Positions 38,429 to 47,493 are shown, numbered from the stretch's first letter. The stretch is DNA of 64,000 nucleotides from Mycobacterium sp. (GCA_016197405.1 JACPVR010000011.1:124001-188000), one strand, 5' to 3'. The notes: generated from the sequence alone by a model not told the origin. Made by a program: numbers and translations.

Positions 38429-38664
38429 GCCGTGACGGCGCCGCGGTGCGCCTGCACATCGACTGGACCCGCTGCGACGGCCGCGGCCTGTGCACCGAAC
38501 TGCTGCCGACCGTGCTGACGCGCGACGAGTGGGGATATCCGCTGGTCATCGACGGTAGCCGGGAGCCGTCGATAACGTCGGGCACGGTGGCTGCGGCGGT
38601 CTCGGCGGTCGATCACTGCCCGCGCCAGGCGCTGACCCTCGTCAGGTCCGCCCCGCGTACTTAG
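38425..38664 (+). CDS. Ferredoxin, [3Fe-4S] type
   Basis: 79 residues in an ATGA overlap with the NuoF-like gene. IDWTRCDGRGLCTELLP and DHCPRQALTLV give C-x5-C and a later CP, the three-Cys pattern of mycobacterial [3Fe-4S] ferredoxins. Last gene of the five-gene redox operon; likely electron partner of the NuoF-like protein. Confidence 0.85.
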   Translation: MSRDGAAVRLHIDWTRCDGRGLCTELLPTVLTRDEWGYPLVIDGSREPSITSGTVAAAVSAVDHCPRQALTLVRSAPRT

Positions 38665-38682
38665 GCCTGCCTACCTAGCTTG

Positions 38683-38696
38683 TTACCCGTCGGTAA
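38683..38696. promoter_or_regulatory. TetR-type operator candidate upstream of choD
   Basis: TTACC-CGTC-GGTAA is a perfect 5-4-5 dyad about 15 nt before the choD start. It overlaps TAAGGT (38694-38699), a possible -10. Many mycobacterial TetR repressors bind sequences of this kind. It does not match the KstR motif as I know it. Confidence 0.45.
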
Positions 38697-38711
38697 GGTC
38701 ATACTGGTCGG

Positions 38712-40448
38712 ATGGAGCCGGATTACGACGTTCTGGTCATCGGGTCAGGTTTCGGGGGCAGTGTGTCAGCGCTGCGACTGACCGAAAAGGGATATCGGGT
38801 CGGAGTGCTGGAAGCGGGCCGCCGCTACGCCGACCAGGATTTCGCCAAGACCTCATGGAACCTCCGCAAATTCCTGTGGGCCCCCGGTCTGGGCTGTTAC
38901 GGCATCCAGCGCATCCACCTGCTGCGCAATGTGATGATCCTGGCCGGCGCCGGTGTCGGTGGCGGGTCGCTCAACTACGCCAACACCCTCTACGTGCCGC
39001 CGGACCCGTTCTTCAACGACCCGCAGTGGAAGGGCATCACCGACTGGCGCGCCGAACTGATGCCGCATTACGAGCAGGCCACCCGGATGCTCGGTGTCGT
39101 GACCAACCCGACCTTCACCGACGCCGATCGGATCATGAAGGAGGTCGCCGAGGACATGGGCGTCGGCGACACCTTCGTGCCGACCCCGGTGGGTGTGTTC
39201 TTCGGTCCGGACGGCACCAAGGCGCCGGGTAAGCGGTTCGCCGATCCCTACTTCGGCGGAGCCGGCCCCGAGCGCACGGGCTGTATCGAATGCGGTCAGT
39301 GCATGACCGGCTGCCGGTACGGCGCCAAGAACACCCTGCTGAAGAACTACCTCGGCCTCGCCGAATCCGCTGGGGCGCATGTTCATCCGCTGACGATGGT
39401 GAAGAGTTTCGAACAGCGCCCGGACGGGCTGTGGGAGGTGCACACCGCACGCACCGGTGCCAAGCTGCGCCGCGGCCGCAGGACCTTCACCGCGCGCCAC
39501 GTCATCCTGGCCGCCGGCACCTACGGCACGCAGAAGCTGCTGTTCAAGATGCGTGACACCGGCAGGCTGCCGAAACTGTCCGACCGGCTCGGTGTGCTGA
39601 CCCGCACCAATTCCGAGTCGATCGTCGGCGCGGGCCGGTTGCAGGTGCGCGACGATCTCGACCTGACGCACGGGGTGGCCATCACCTCGTCGATCCACCC
39701 GACCGCGGACACCCACGTCGAACCCTGCCGGTACGGCAAGGGCTCCAACGCGATGGGGTTGTTGCAGACGCTGATGACCGACGGCAGCGGACCGGAAGGC
39801 ACCGACGTGCCGCGCTGGAAGCAGTTGTTCCAGAACGCGGGCGAGGATCCGAAGGGCACGCTGCGGCTGCTCAATCCGCGCCGTTGGAGCGAACGCACCA
39901 TGATCGCGCTGGTCATGCAGAACCTCGACAACTCGATCACCACGTTCACCCGCAAGACCAAACTGGGTTTCCGCATGCTGGACAGCAAGCAGGGGCACGG
40001 CCAGCCCAACCCCACCTGGATCCCGGCCGGCAATGAGGTGACCCGCCGCATCGCCGCCAAGATCGACGGCGTGGCCGGCGGTACCTGGGGCGAATTGTTC
40101 AACATCCCGCTCACGGCGCATTTCCTCGGTGGTGCCGCCATCGGTGAGGACCCCAGCCGCGGCGTGATCGACCCGTACCAGCGGGTCTACGGTTATCCGA
40201 CGCTCTCGGTGATGGACGGCGCGGCGATATCGGCCAATCTCGGTGTCAATCCGTCCCTGTCGATCACCGCGCAGGCCGAACGCGCGGCGGCGCTGTGGCC
40301 CAACGCCGGTGAAGAGGACCGACGCCCCGCCCAGGGCGAGCCGTACCGCAGGCTGGAGCCGATCGCACCGGCACATCCGGTGGTGCCCGAAGGTGCCCCC
40401 GGTGCGCTGCGCAGGCTCCCGATCACACCGGTCAGCACGGCGGGATAG
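38712..40448 (+). CDS. choD: GMC-family oxidoreductase, ChoD-type cholesterol oxidase
   Basis: 578 residues, the same length as M. tuberculosis ChoD (Rv3409c) and alike throughout. FAD site VIGSGFGGSVSALRL (9-23), GAGVGGGSLNYANTLY, CIECGQCMTGCRYGAKNT (a Cys-rich segment), THGVAITSSIHPTADTHVE, and the C-terminal GMC block TAHFLGGAAIGEDPSRGVID with PTLSVMDGAAISANLGVNPS. No Tat signal is seen. Annotated as cholesterol oxidase; true substrate in mycobacteria is debated. Confidence 0.92.
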   Translation: MEPDYDVLVIGSGFGGSVSALRLTEKGYRVGVLEAGRRYADQDFAKTSWNLRKFLWAPGLGCYGIQRIHLLRNVMILAGAGVGGGSLNYANTLYVPPDPFFNDPQWKGITDWRAELMPHYEQATRMLGVVTNPTFTDADRIMKEVAEDMGVGDTFVPTPVGVFFGPDGTKAPGKRFADPYFGGAGPERTGCIECGQCMTGCRYGAKNTLLKNYLGLAESAGAHVHPLTMVKSFEQRPDGLWEVHTARTGAKLRRGRRTFTARHVILAAGTYGTQKLLFKMRDTGRLPKLSDRLGVLTRTNSESIVGAGRLQVRDDLDLTHGVAITSSIHPTADTHVEPCRYGKGSNAMGLLQTLMTDGSGPEGTDVPRWKQLFQNAGEDPKGTLRLLNPRRWSERTMIALVMQNLDNSITTFTRKTKLGFRMLDSKQGHGQPNPTWIPAGNEVTRRIAAKIDGVAGGTWGELFNIPLTAHFLGGAAIGEDPSRGVIDPYQRVYGYPTLSVMDGAAISANLGVNPSLSITAQAERAAALWPNAGEEDRRPAQGEPYRRLEPIAPAHPVVPEGAPGALRRLPITPVSTAG

Positions 40449-40479
40449 CAGCCTGGCGGGCGCGACGGTTTCGCGCCAC

Positions 40480-40485
40480 TAGACT
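40480..40485 (+). promoter_or_regulatory. Putative -10 for a leaderless guaA transcript
   Basis: TAGACT fits TAnnnT and ends 6 nt before the guaA GTG, so transcription would begin at the start codon. A small 7-bp hairpin (GGCGCGA/TCGCGCC, about 40458-40476) precedes it and may be a weak terminator for choD. Confidence 0.45.
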
Positions 40486-40491
40486 CGACAC

Positions 40492-42066
40492 GTGGAATCG
40501 CAGTCCTCTACGCAGCGTCCGGTCCTCGTGGTCGATTTCGGCGCGCAGTACGCCCAGTTGATCGCCCGACGGGTCCGTGAGGCCCGGGTGTTCTCCGAGG
40601 TCATCCCGCACACCGCGACGGTCGACGAGATCAAGGCCCGCAATCCGCAGGCCGTTGTGCTCTCCGGCGGCCCGGCCAGCGTCTACGCCGACGGCGCCCC
40701 GCGCCTGGACCCGGCGTTGTTCGACCTCGACATCCCGGTGTTCGGCATCTGCTACGGGTTCCAGGCGATGGCACAGGCGCTCGGCGGCACGGTGACGCAC
40801 ACCGGCACCAGCGAGTACGGCCGCACCGAATTGAAAGTGGTTGGTGGTGAACTGCACTCAGGCCTGCCGGAGACGCAGCCGGTGTGGATGAGCCACGGTG
40901 ACGCCGTCACGGTCGCGCCCGACGGTTTCGCGGTGGTCGCCAAGAGCGCGGGCGCGCCGGTGGCGGCCTTCGAGGACCGGGCCCGGCGGCTGGCCGGGGT
41001 GCAGTACCACCCCGAGGTCATGCACACCCCGCACGGCCAGCAGATCCTCAGCAGATTCCTGCACGATTTCGCCGGTATCGGCGCGTCCTGGACACCGGCC
41101 AACATCGCCGATGCCCTCGTCGAACAGGTTCGCGTACAGATCGGCGACGGGCGCGCGATCTGTGGCCTGTCCGGCGGGGTCGACTCCGCGGTGGCGGCCG
41201 CGCTGGTGCAACGCGCCGTCGGTGACCGCCTGACGTGTGTATTCGTCGACCACGGCCTGCTGCGCGCCGGTGAACGCGATCAGGTGCAACGCGATTTCGT
41301 CGCGGCGACCGGCGCCCGCCTGGTCACCGTCGACGCCGAGGCACGCTTCCTCGACGCGCTGTCCGGTGTCACCAACCCGGAGGGCAAACGCAAGATCATC
41401 GGGCGTGAGTTCATCCGCGCGTTCGAGGGCGCGGTCCGGGATACGTTGCACGACAACGAGAACGCCGACTCCGAGGTCGAATTCCTGGTGCAGGGCACGC
41501 TGTACCCCGATGTGGTGGAGTCCGGTGGCGGTGCGGGTGCGGCCAACATCAAGAGTCATCACAATGTCGGTGGTCTGCCCGACGATCTGAAGTTCAAGCT
41601 CGTCGAACCGCTGCGGCTGTTGTTCAAGGACGAGGTCCGTGCCGTCGGCCGCGAACTCGGGTTGCCCGAGGAGATCGTGGCGCGCCAGCCGTTCCCCGGG
41701 CCCGGGCTGGCGATCCGCATCATCGGTGAGGTCACCGCCGAGCGACTCGACACCCTGCGCCGCGCCGATTCGATCGCCCGCGAGGAACTCACCTCAGCCG
41801 GTCAGGACAGCCACATCTGGCAGTGCCCGGTGGTGTTGCTGGCCGATGTCCGCTCGGTCGGTGTGCAGGGTGACGGGCGTACCTACGGACATCCGGTCGT
41901 GTTGCGCCCGGTGTCCAGCGAGGACGCCATGACCGCCGACTGGACGCGGGTCCCCTACGAAGTGCTGGAACGCATCTCGACCCGGATCACCAACGAGGTG
42001 CCCGAGGTCAACCGGGTGGTGCTGGACGTGACCAGCAAGCCGCCCGGCACCATCGAGTGGGAGTAG
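40492..42066 (+). CDS. guaA: GMP synthase (glutamine-hydrolysing)
   Basis: 524 residues, GTG start. The class I glutaminase domain has Cys87 in FGICYGFQ, with [14 protein letters not shown] supplying His and Glu. The ATP-pyrophosphatase P-loop is [13 protein letters not shown] (about 226-238). The dimerisation end carries [18 protein letters not shown] and KPPGTIEWE. It converts XMP to GMP, completing the pathway started by GuaB2. It ends just before a convergent MerR gene. Confidence 0.97.
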   Translation: MESQSSTQRPVLVVDFGAQYAQLIARRVREARVFSEVIPHTATVDEIKARNPQAVVLSGGPASVYADGAPRLDPALFDLDIPVFGICYGFQAMAQALGGTVTHTGTSEYGRTELKVVGGELHSGLPETQPVWMSHGDAVTVAPDGFAVVAKSAGAPVAAFEDRARRLAGVQYHPEVMHTPHGQQILSRFLHDFAGIGASWTPANIADALVEQVRVQIGDGRAICGLSGGVDSAVAAALVQRAVGDRLTCVFVDHGLLRAGERDQVQRDFVAATGARLVTVDAEARFLDALSGVTNPEGKRKIIGREFIRAFEGAVRDTLHDNENADSEVEFLVQGTLYPDVVESGGGAGAANIKSHHNVGGLPDDLKFKLVEPLRLLFKDEVRAVGRELGLPEEIVARQPFPGPGLAIRIIGEVTAERLDTLRRADSIAREELTSAGQDSHIWQCPVVLLADVRSVGVQGDGRTYGHPVVLRPVSSEDAMTADWTRVPYEVLERISTRITNEVPEVNRVVLDVTSKPPGTIEWE

Positions 42067-42067
42067 C

Positions 42068-42985
42068 TCACTGGGCGGGCTTGTCGCCGTCGTCGATGTA
42101 GTCCGCGAGCAGCTTGCCGACCAGCGACTCGATCGTCGTCTCGATGGACTGGGTCAGGGTCGCGGTCACCGCGGCCACCGCCTGGGTGCGGAATCGCACC
42201 AGCATGGTGATCAGCTCGGCGACCTCGGCGTCATCGGGAAGCGACTGGCCGGGTTTGATGATGTCGGCGACGCGTTCGAAACCGGCCCGCACCAGGATGT
42301 CGCTGATCGCGTCGACATGTGGTTGGCAATCGTTGTAGATGTCGACGAGCTTGTCGATGGTGATGCCGTAGCCGCGGACCTCGTTGAAAGCCTCGATCAG
42401 CTTGGGACGCACGATGATCACGGTGCCCGGTTCGTCGCCGGGACGCAGCAGCCCGGCCGCGGTGAGCCGGTCGAACCCGGCATCGTCGCCGATCAGGGTG
42501 TGGGCGTCCGCGGCTGCCAGGGTCTCGGGCTTCTCCGAGGCCCAGGTTCCCACGATCGCCGATTCCAGGCCGAGCACGTCGCCGAGATCCTTGCCCTGCT
42601 CCCAGGCGTTGAGCATCTCGTGGAGCTGGGCGATGTTGTAGCCGCGGTCGAGCATCGAGGTGACCAGCCGCAGCCGGGTCAGGTGGGTGTCGTTGTAGAG
42701 CGCGATACGCCCGACCCGGATCGGCGGGTGCAGCAACCCGCGGTCGCGGTAGACGCGCACATTGCGGGTGGTGGTGCCGGCCAGCCGGGCCAGTTCGTCG
42801 ATGCGGTATTCGCCCGATCCGGGCAGCGCGTGGGGTTGGCGGACCGCGGCGTCGAACAACTGTGACACCGCGGTCTCGATGACATCGCGGGACTGCTTGC
42901 GCATCCGGGCCGGCGCCCGGCGCACGTTGGCCAGAATGCTGGCAACGGCGCCGGTCGGTGGTTTGGACGCTCTACCCGCGGACAT
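42068..42985 (-). CDS. MerR-family transcriptional regulator
   Basis: 305 residues. The winged-helix motif occupies about residues 60-105 (YRIDELARLAGTTTRNVRVY, DRGLLHPPIRVGRIALYND). A long C-terminal region of about 190 residues with helical stretches, and no obvious metal-binding cysteines, suggests it senses an organic ligand. It is the last gene of the minus-strand oxidation operon and probably controls the promoter at 47309-47338. Confidence 0.85.
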   Translation of the reverse strand: MSAGRASKPPTGAVASILANVRRAPARMRKQSRDVIETAVSQLFDAAVRQPHALPGSGEYRIDELARLAGTTTRNVRVYRDRGLLHPPIRVGRIALYNDTHLTRLRLVTSMLDRGYNIAQLHEMLNAWEQGKDLGDVLGLESAIVGTWASEKPETLAAADAHTLIGDDAGFDRLTAAGLLRPGDEPGTVIIVRPKLIEAFNEVRGYGITIDKLVDIYNDCQPHVDAISDILVRAGFERVADIIKPGQSLPDDAEVAELITMLVRFRTQAVAAVTATLTQSIETTIESLVGKLLADYIDDGDKPAQ

Positions 42986-43000
42986 CGTCGCGCCGGCCCG

Positions 43001-44497
43001 TCAGGTCCCGACGCGCGTGCCGGCTACCACCTGGGCGCGGTGCGCCACGGCTTCGTAGTCGGAGAACCGGAAATCACGCATCTGTCGAAGATACTGTGTC
43101 GCCAGGCCCGGGTACATCGAGGCATTGAATCCGTCGGCTGTCAGGTACCAGCTGTTGCAGCCCGACATCCACGTGGTGCCGCGCAGCCGCTTCTGTATCC
43201 GTTCGTTGTACCGGCGCTGGACGTCGGCGCGCACGTCGAGGTACCGCAGGTCGGAACGCAGGATCGTGCTCACGCCGGCCACCAGGTAATCGAGTTGACC
43301 CTCCACGTACACCAGCAGCGAGTTGTGTCCCGGCCCCGAGTTCGGACCGCTCATCAGGAACAGGTTCGGGTAACCGTGCACGCTGACACTCTTGTACGCC
43401 TCGGCGTGCCCGGCCCAGTCCTGTTGCAGGGACCGGCCGTTGATCCCGGTGACGTCGAACGGCGGCCCGGACAGGTGCACGTCGTATCCGGTGGCGAAGA
43501 CGATGGCATCCAGGTGGTGTTCGATACCGTCGCTGGTACGGATACCGGCCGGGCTCAAGGTGGCGATAGGCCAGTCGATGAGCTTGCAGTTGTCCCGCTG
43601 CAGGGCTGGGTAGTAGTCGCTGGAGACCAGCATTCGCTTGCAGCCCGGCGTGAAATCCGGGGTGAGCTGTCGGCGCAGCCACGGATCGGCGACGGTGCGG
43701 CGCAGATGAGCCTTGCCCAGCCGCGCCACCAGCCGGCTCAACGGGGTGTTCCACACCAGGGCGGCGGCGCTGGCCTCGTGACCCCAGAACAGTGCCTGGC
43801 GGGCCAGCTGCTGGGTGGCGGGGACCTTGGCGAAAAGTGATTGCACCTGATCGGGCATCCGGGTGTCCAGGCGCGGCAGCACCCAGCCGGGTGTGCGCTG
43901 GAAGACCTTGACGAACTCGGCGGTCTTCACCAGCTCGGGGACGATCTGTACCGCGCTGGCGCCGGTGCCGATCACCGCGACCCGCTTTCCGGCGAAGTCG
44001 AAATCGTGATCCCAAGCGGCACTGTGGATCTTGTGACCCTCGTAGGTGTCGATACCGCGGATGTCGGGGAAGCTGTGGTCCGACAGCGGTCCGGACGCCA
44101 GTACCACGGTGCGCGCCCGCAGGGTCTTGCCGCGGTTGGCGGTGGTGGCGGTCCACACCCCGGCGTCCGCGTCGAACCGCAGGCCGGTGACCTCGGTGCC
44201 GAACCGGATCAGCGGGCGCAGCCCGAAACTGTCGGTCAGGTCCTCGATATGCGCGCAGATCTCACCGCCGGCCGGGTAGGCCCGCGACCAGCTGGGGTTG
44301 CTGACGAAGGAGAACGAGTACAGCAGTGACGGGATATCGCATGCCACACCGGGATAGGTGTTGTCCCGCCAGGTTCCGCCGACCTCCTGGGCACGTTCGG
44401 CGATGACGATATCGTCGATACCCGCCTGCCGGAGTTTGATGGCGGCGCCCAGGCCGGTGAAGCCGGCGCCGATGATCAGTGTGTCGTGAATCGTCAT
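43001..44497 (-). CDS. Flavin-dependent Baeyer-Villiger-type monooxygenase
   Basis: 498 residues from the ATG reading MTIHDTLIIGAGFTGLG, one base short of overlapping the upstream stop; a longer frame to 44695 is rejected. FAD site GAGFTGLG (10-17), NADPH site GTGASAVQ, GGTWRDNTYPGVACD, and TYEGHKIHSAAWD (151-163), which fits the Baeyer-Villiger fingerprint (G-x3-H-x3-W). The family oxidises ketones to esters or N/S compounds. The context resembles the mymA operon of M. tuberculosis. Confidence 0.88.
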   Translation of the reverse strand: MTIHDTLIIGAGFTGLGAAIKLRQAGIDDIVIAERAQEVGGTWRDNTYPGVACDIPSLLYSFSFVSNPSWSRAYPAGGEICAHIEDLTDSFGLRPLIRFGTEVTGLRFDADAGVWTATTANRGKTLRARTVVLASGPLSDHSFPDIRGIDTYEGHKIHSAAWDHDFDFAGKRVAVIGTGASAVQIVPELVKTAEFVKVFQRTPGWVLPRLDTRMPDQVQSLFAKVPATQQLARQALFWGHEASAAALVWNTPLSRLVARLGKAHLRRTVADPWLRRQLTPDFTPGCKRMLVSSDYYPALQRDNCKLIDWPIATLSPAGIRTSDGIEHHLDAIVFATGYDVHLSGPPFDVTGINGRSLQQDWAGHAEAYKSVSVHGYPNLFLMSGPNSGPGHNSLLVYVEGQLDYLVAGVSTILRSDLRYLDVRADVQRRYNERIQKRLRGTTWMSGCNSWYLTADGFNASMYPGLATQYLRQMRDFRFSDYEAVAHRAQVVAGTRVGT

Positions 44498-44498
44498 G

Positions 44499-45419
44499 TC
44501 AGGCCGCCGGCTTGTAGGTGAGCTCTTTGAACCAGGACGGGATGGGCCGCAGCAGTTGTCGCGGGTAGCGGTCGCTGACCCAGACCGCCGGGTTGGCCAC
44601 CCAGTGGTAGGGGTTGCGCGGGTTGACCACCATCCGGGCGTGCAGTTTGAGGATCTGGTATGTCGGCACCCGCCAGGTGTATTCACTGCGCGCACCGAGT
44701 TCCTTGAATCGCAGCATGGCTTTGTAGAGCCGTTCCGGTTCCAGGCCCATGCCGACGATGTTGTTGCGCATCCGGTTGAGCAGTGGCACGTACATCAGGG
44801 CGCCGATGATCAGGCCGGGGGTGGCGACATTGCCGACGAACTGGATCAGCAGTTTGCGCATATCGGCGTTGCCGATCATGTTGAGTACTTCGAAATCGAC
44901 GGCGATATGCCGTGATTCGTCATTGTTGATCTTCTCGAAGACCTGATGGCAGACCGGGTCGTCGACCTCGTCGAGCAGGAATTTCAGCAGTGCGCCGTCG
45001 AGTGCTACCTCGAGCATCGGGATGACGGTGCCCAGGACGGACAGTGACATGCCGTCGGCGTAGCGGTCCAGCCATTCGATGGCCAACCGGATGTTGACGT
45101 TTGGTTCGGGCATCTCGTCCTCGTCGAGCATTCCCCAGCGCTTCATCAGCGCCAGTTCGGCATTGGCGTGCCGCTGCTCCTCGGCGTGGAAGTACCGGTA
45201 GATCTCGGCCAGCGTCGGGGTGGGGGCCTTCTTGGCCATGGCGGCGAAACCGCGGGCGCCGACATTCTCGATCCAGCACAGGTCGGACATGAAAGCCTTG
45301 AGTTTGGGCCGGAATTCGTCGCTGATGGTTTCCGCGCCCGGGGCGTCCCAGTCGATATCGGCAAGCGCCCACTGCCGGTCCTTGATCTTGGCGAGCATGG
45401 TGTCCATGTCGATGGCCAT
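44499..45419 (-). CDS. Ferritin-like diiron protein, probable oxygenase or hydrolase
   Basis: 306 residues. Carboxylate/His ligands of a four-helix diiron site can be placed: E51, E81 and H84 (HAEEQRHANAE), E137, and E168 and H171 (NNDESRHIAVDFE). The remainder holds a possibly membrane-associated stretch (about 190-215). It belongs to the metal-dependent hydrolase/oxygenase-like families encoded beside flavin monooxygenases in mycobacteria. The exact reaction is unknown. Confidence 0.75.
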   Translation of the reverse strand: MAIDMDTMLAKIKDRQWALADIDWDAPGAETISDEFRPKLKAFMSDLCWIENVGARGFAAMAKKAPTPTLAEIYRYFHAEEQRHANAELALMKRWGMLDEDEMPEPNVNIRLAIEWLDRYADGMSLSVLGTVIPMLEVALDGALLKFLLDEVDDPVCHQVFEKINNDESRHIAVDFEVLNMIGNADMRKLLIQFVGNVATPGLIIGALMYVPLLNRMRNNIVGMGLEPERLYKAMLRFKELGARSEYTWRVPTYQILKLHARMVVNPRNPYHWVANPAVWVSDRYPRQLLRPIPSWFKELTYKPAA

Positions 45420-45441
45420 GGCAGTCTCCTTCGGGTTGGTG

Positions 45442-46287
45442 TTACGAACTGACAGCGGTGCCGATCCTGGTGACCAGACCTACCGCGCGGGTGAAGGTCT
45501 GTGGTGCCAGGCGTTTGATCCCCCAGCCGATCCGGGCGTCGAACTGCGGCATGCAGTACAGGCCGCCGCGGTCGTTGGTGTCCAGGCACATCCGGGCGAC
45601 CTTTTCCGGGGACATGCCGGTCCAGCGCATGAGCGTGTCGGCCAGTGCGGTGGATTCCGCGGTGATACGCCCCGATGTGACGATATTGGTCTTGACGAAG
45701 GTGGGGCACAGCACCGTGACGTGGATGGGCGTCCCGGACAGTTCGGCGGCAAGGGTTTCCGACAGCGACAGGGTGGCGGCCTTGCTGACGTTGTAGGCGC
45801 CCATGGTGGGCGCGGCTCCGAACGATGCCGCCGATGCCACGTTGATGATTCCCGCCGGGGTGCCCGCTTCCCGCAGGATCGGGGTGAACACGTGGCAGCC
45901 GTGGATGGGCCCCCACAGGTTGATGCCCAGTGTCCAGCGCCAGTCGTCGAGCGGTGCTTCGCCGATGAGTTGGCCGCCCGCGCCCACCCCGGCGTTGTTG
46001 ATCACCAGTGTTGGTGCACCGCCGAACCACGACTGTGCCTCGGCGGCAAGGTTTTCGACGTCGTCCTGGCGACTGACATCGCATGCGGTGGCCAGTGCGG
46101 TCCCGCCGCGTTCTTCGATGTCCCCGGCGGTGCGGGCCGCGGCGTCGGCATCGATGTCGCTGCACAGCACCCGGCTGCCGCGGGCGGCCAGCTCGACGGC
46201 GAACGCGGCGCCGATACCGCTGCCGGCACCGGTGATGACGGCATCGGCACGGTGGCTGCGTCTGTGCGATCCGGGTAATCGGAGCAT
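45442..46287 (-). CDS. Short-chain dehydrogenase/reductase
   Basis: 281 residues. Nucleotide site ITGAGSGIG (about 18-26), NNAGVGAGG, catalytic Ser-Tyr-Lys in NVASAAS and YNVSKAA. The C-terminal extension of about 40 residues (YCMPQFDARIGWGIKRLAP) is typical of SadH-like dehydrogenases in the mymA operon. Probably supplies or consumes an alcohol/ketone used by the monooxygenase two genes on. Confidence 0.88.
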   Translation of the reverse strand: MLRLPGSHRRSHRADAVITGAGSGIGAAFAVELAARGSRVLCSDIDADAAARTAGDIEERGGTALATACDVSRQDDVENLAAEAQSWFGGAPTLVINNAGVGAGGQLIGEAPLDDWRWTLGINLWGPIHGCHVFTPILREAGTPAGIINVASAASFGAAPTMGAYNVSKAATLSLSETLAAELSGTPIHVTVLCPTFVKTNIVTSGRITAESTALADTLMRWTGMSPEKVARMCLDTNDRGGLYCMPQFDARIGWGIKRLAPQTFTRAVGLVTRIGTAVSS

Positions 46288-46297
46288 GTCGGTTCTC

Positions 46298-47260
46298 CTA
46301 TCGGGCCACGGCGTCGGTGAGGAACGTCGCGGCGTCGGCCATGGCGTGGGCGGCTTCCGGGGTCAGGCGCGGCAGTGCCTGGAAGACATGCACCTGATCG
46401 GGCCAGATCTGCAGTTCGCAGCGACCGCCCGCGGACCGGATGGCTTCGGCGAGTGCAACCGCGTCGGCTGCGAGCATCTCGGCGCCGCCCGCCTGGATCA
46501 GGGTTGGCGGGAACATCGGACCGGAGGCGATGTCGTGGGCAAGTCGCGGATGTGCGGGATCGATTCCGCGGCAGTACAACTGGACCAGACGGGCGGCGTC
46601 GTCGGCGCGGATGGCGGGATCGCGCCGGTGCCGTTCGCGCGTGCGTGCGGTGGCGAAGGTGAGGTCGATCAGTGGTGAGAACAGTGCCAGGGCGGCCGGG
46701 TGCGGGCCGGTGCCGTGGCACAGCAGGTCGACGGCCAGATGGCCGCCGGCGGAATCCCCGGCGATGACCAGGTTCTCGGGGGCCAGCCGGGGGCCGTGGG
46801 CGCCGGTCAGCCATTCCCAGCCGGCGTGTGCGTCGTCGGCGGCGGCGGGGAACGGGTGCCGCGGAGCCAGCCGGTAGTCCAGGCAGAACACCGGCAGCCC
46901 GGTCAGTGCCGACAGCCAGCCCGTGAGTCTGCGGTGGGTGCGTGCCGAACACATCGCGTATCCGCTGCCGTGCAGGAAGTAGACGGCCGATGGGCCTGCC
47001 CGGACACCGTCGGCGCGCACCCATTCGCCGACGACCCGGCGTCCGTCCGGCAGCCGTTCGTCGATGCGTTCGACGGGTGCGGCGGGGAGCGGGGGACCGA
47101 ACGCGTCCATGATGCCCGCCACGATCTGGCGGGATGCCCACAGTCCCCATGCCCGTTCGGGGGGCAGCACCGCCGAGACCTGTCGCAGGGTCAGCCGGCT
47201 GACCGCCGCGGCGGCCCGCGACCGGGTGGAGCCCCGTACGGCTGTGGTTCCTGCGGGCAC
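46298..47260 (-). CDS. Alpha/beta-hydrolase-3 (HSL-family) esterase
   Basis: 320 residues, GTG start with GGAGG upstream. The HSL signature reads HGSGY (in place of HGGG), the nucleophile elbow is GDSAGGHLAV, DYRLAPRHPFPAA follows the usual order, and the late catalytic His lies in WPDQVHVFQALPRL. It resembles LipR of the mymA operon and could hydrolyse the ester made by the Baeyer-Villiger enzyme. First gene of the minus-strand operon, which runs down to the MerR gene. Confidence 0.88.
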   Translation of the reverse strand: MPAGTTAVRGSTRSRAAAAVSRLTLRQVSAVLPPERAWGLWASRQIVAGIMDAFGPPLPAAPVERIDERLPDGRRVVGEWVRADGVRAGPSAVYFLHGSGYAMCSARTHRRLTGWLSALTGLPVFCLDYRLAPRHPFPAAADDAHAGWEWLTGAHGPRLAPENLVIAGDSAGGHLAVDLLCHGTGPHPAALALFSPLIDLTFATARTRERHRRDPAIRADDAARLVQLYCRGIDPAHPRLAHDIASGPMFPPTLIQAGGAEMLAADAVALAEAIRSAGGRCELQIWPDQVHVFQALPRLTPEAAHAMADAATFLTDAVAR

Positions 47261-47308
47261 GAGACCTCCGTCCTGGGCGCTCGTCGTCGAGCGCCGCGAG
47301 TGAGCTCA

Positions 47309-47338
47309 AGTACAGCCACCAATAGTGACATTTGTCAA
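47309..47338 (-). promoter_or_regulatory. Promoter with operator dyad for the esterase-SDR-diiron-monooxygenase-MerR operon
   Basis: On the minus strand TTGACA (47338-47333) is followed after 18 nt by TGTACT, or after 20 nt by TACTTG; a long spacer of this kind is typical of MerR-regulated promoters. The perfect dyad TGACA-TT-TGTCA (47326-47337) overlaps the -35. The operon ends with its own MerR gene. The rest of the gap to 47441 shows nothing else. Confidence 0.45.
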
Positions 47339-47441
47339 TGGCAACATTTGGTAACGGCCAGGTTTTGACCCCTCGGGTCACATCAGTCCCGTCCGTTTCG
47401 CGCGCTTGACGGTGTCGGGGGGTGGGTGTTTACTCGCGATA

Positions 47442-47471
47442 TCGAACATATATTCGAACATCGGTGTTCGA
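47442..47471. promoter_or_regulatory. LexA (SOS) box of imuA'-imuB
   Basis: TCGAAC-ATAT-ATTCGA (47442-47457) matches the mycobacterial LexA site TCGAAC-N4-GTTCGA with one mismatch. A second palindrome, TCGAAC-N6-GTTCGA (47454-47471), overlaps its right half but has two extra spacer bases. They lie 23-52 nt before the imuA' start. SOS control of this cassette is established in M. tuberculosis. Confidence 0.75.
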
Positions 47472-47493
47472 TCGATCCGGGTGGAGGTGGCGG

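Noticed and set aside
40458..40476. Strong terminator after choD
   Set aside because: The stem is only 7 bp and has no U-tract; it was noted with the guaA promoter but not called as a terminator.
45220..46278. 352-residue plus-strand frame
   Set aside because: Antisense to the diiron protein and SDR genes, whose motifs are intact; composition is that of a shadow frame.
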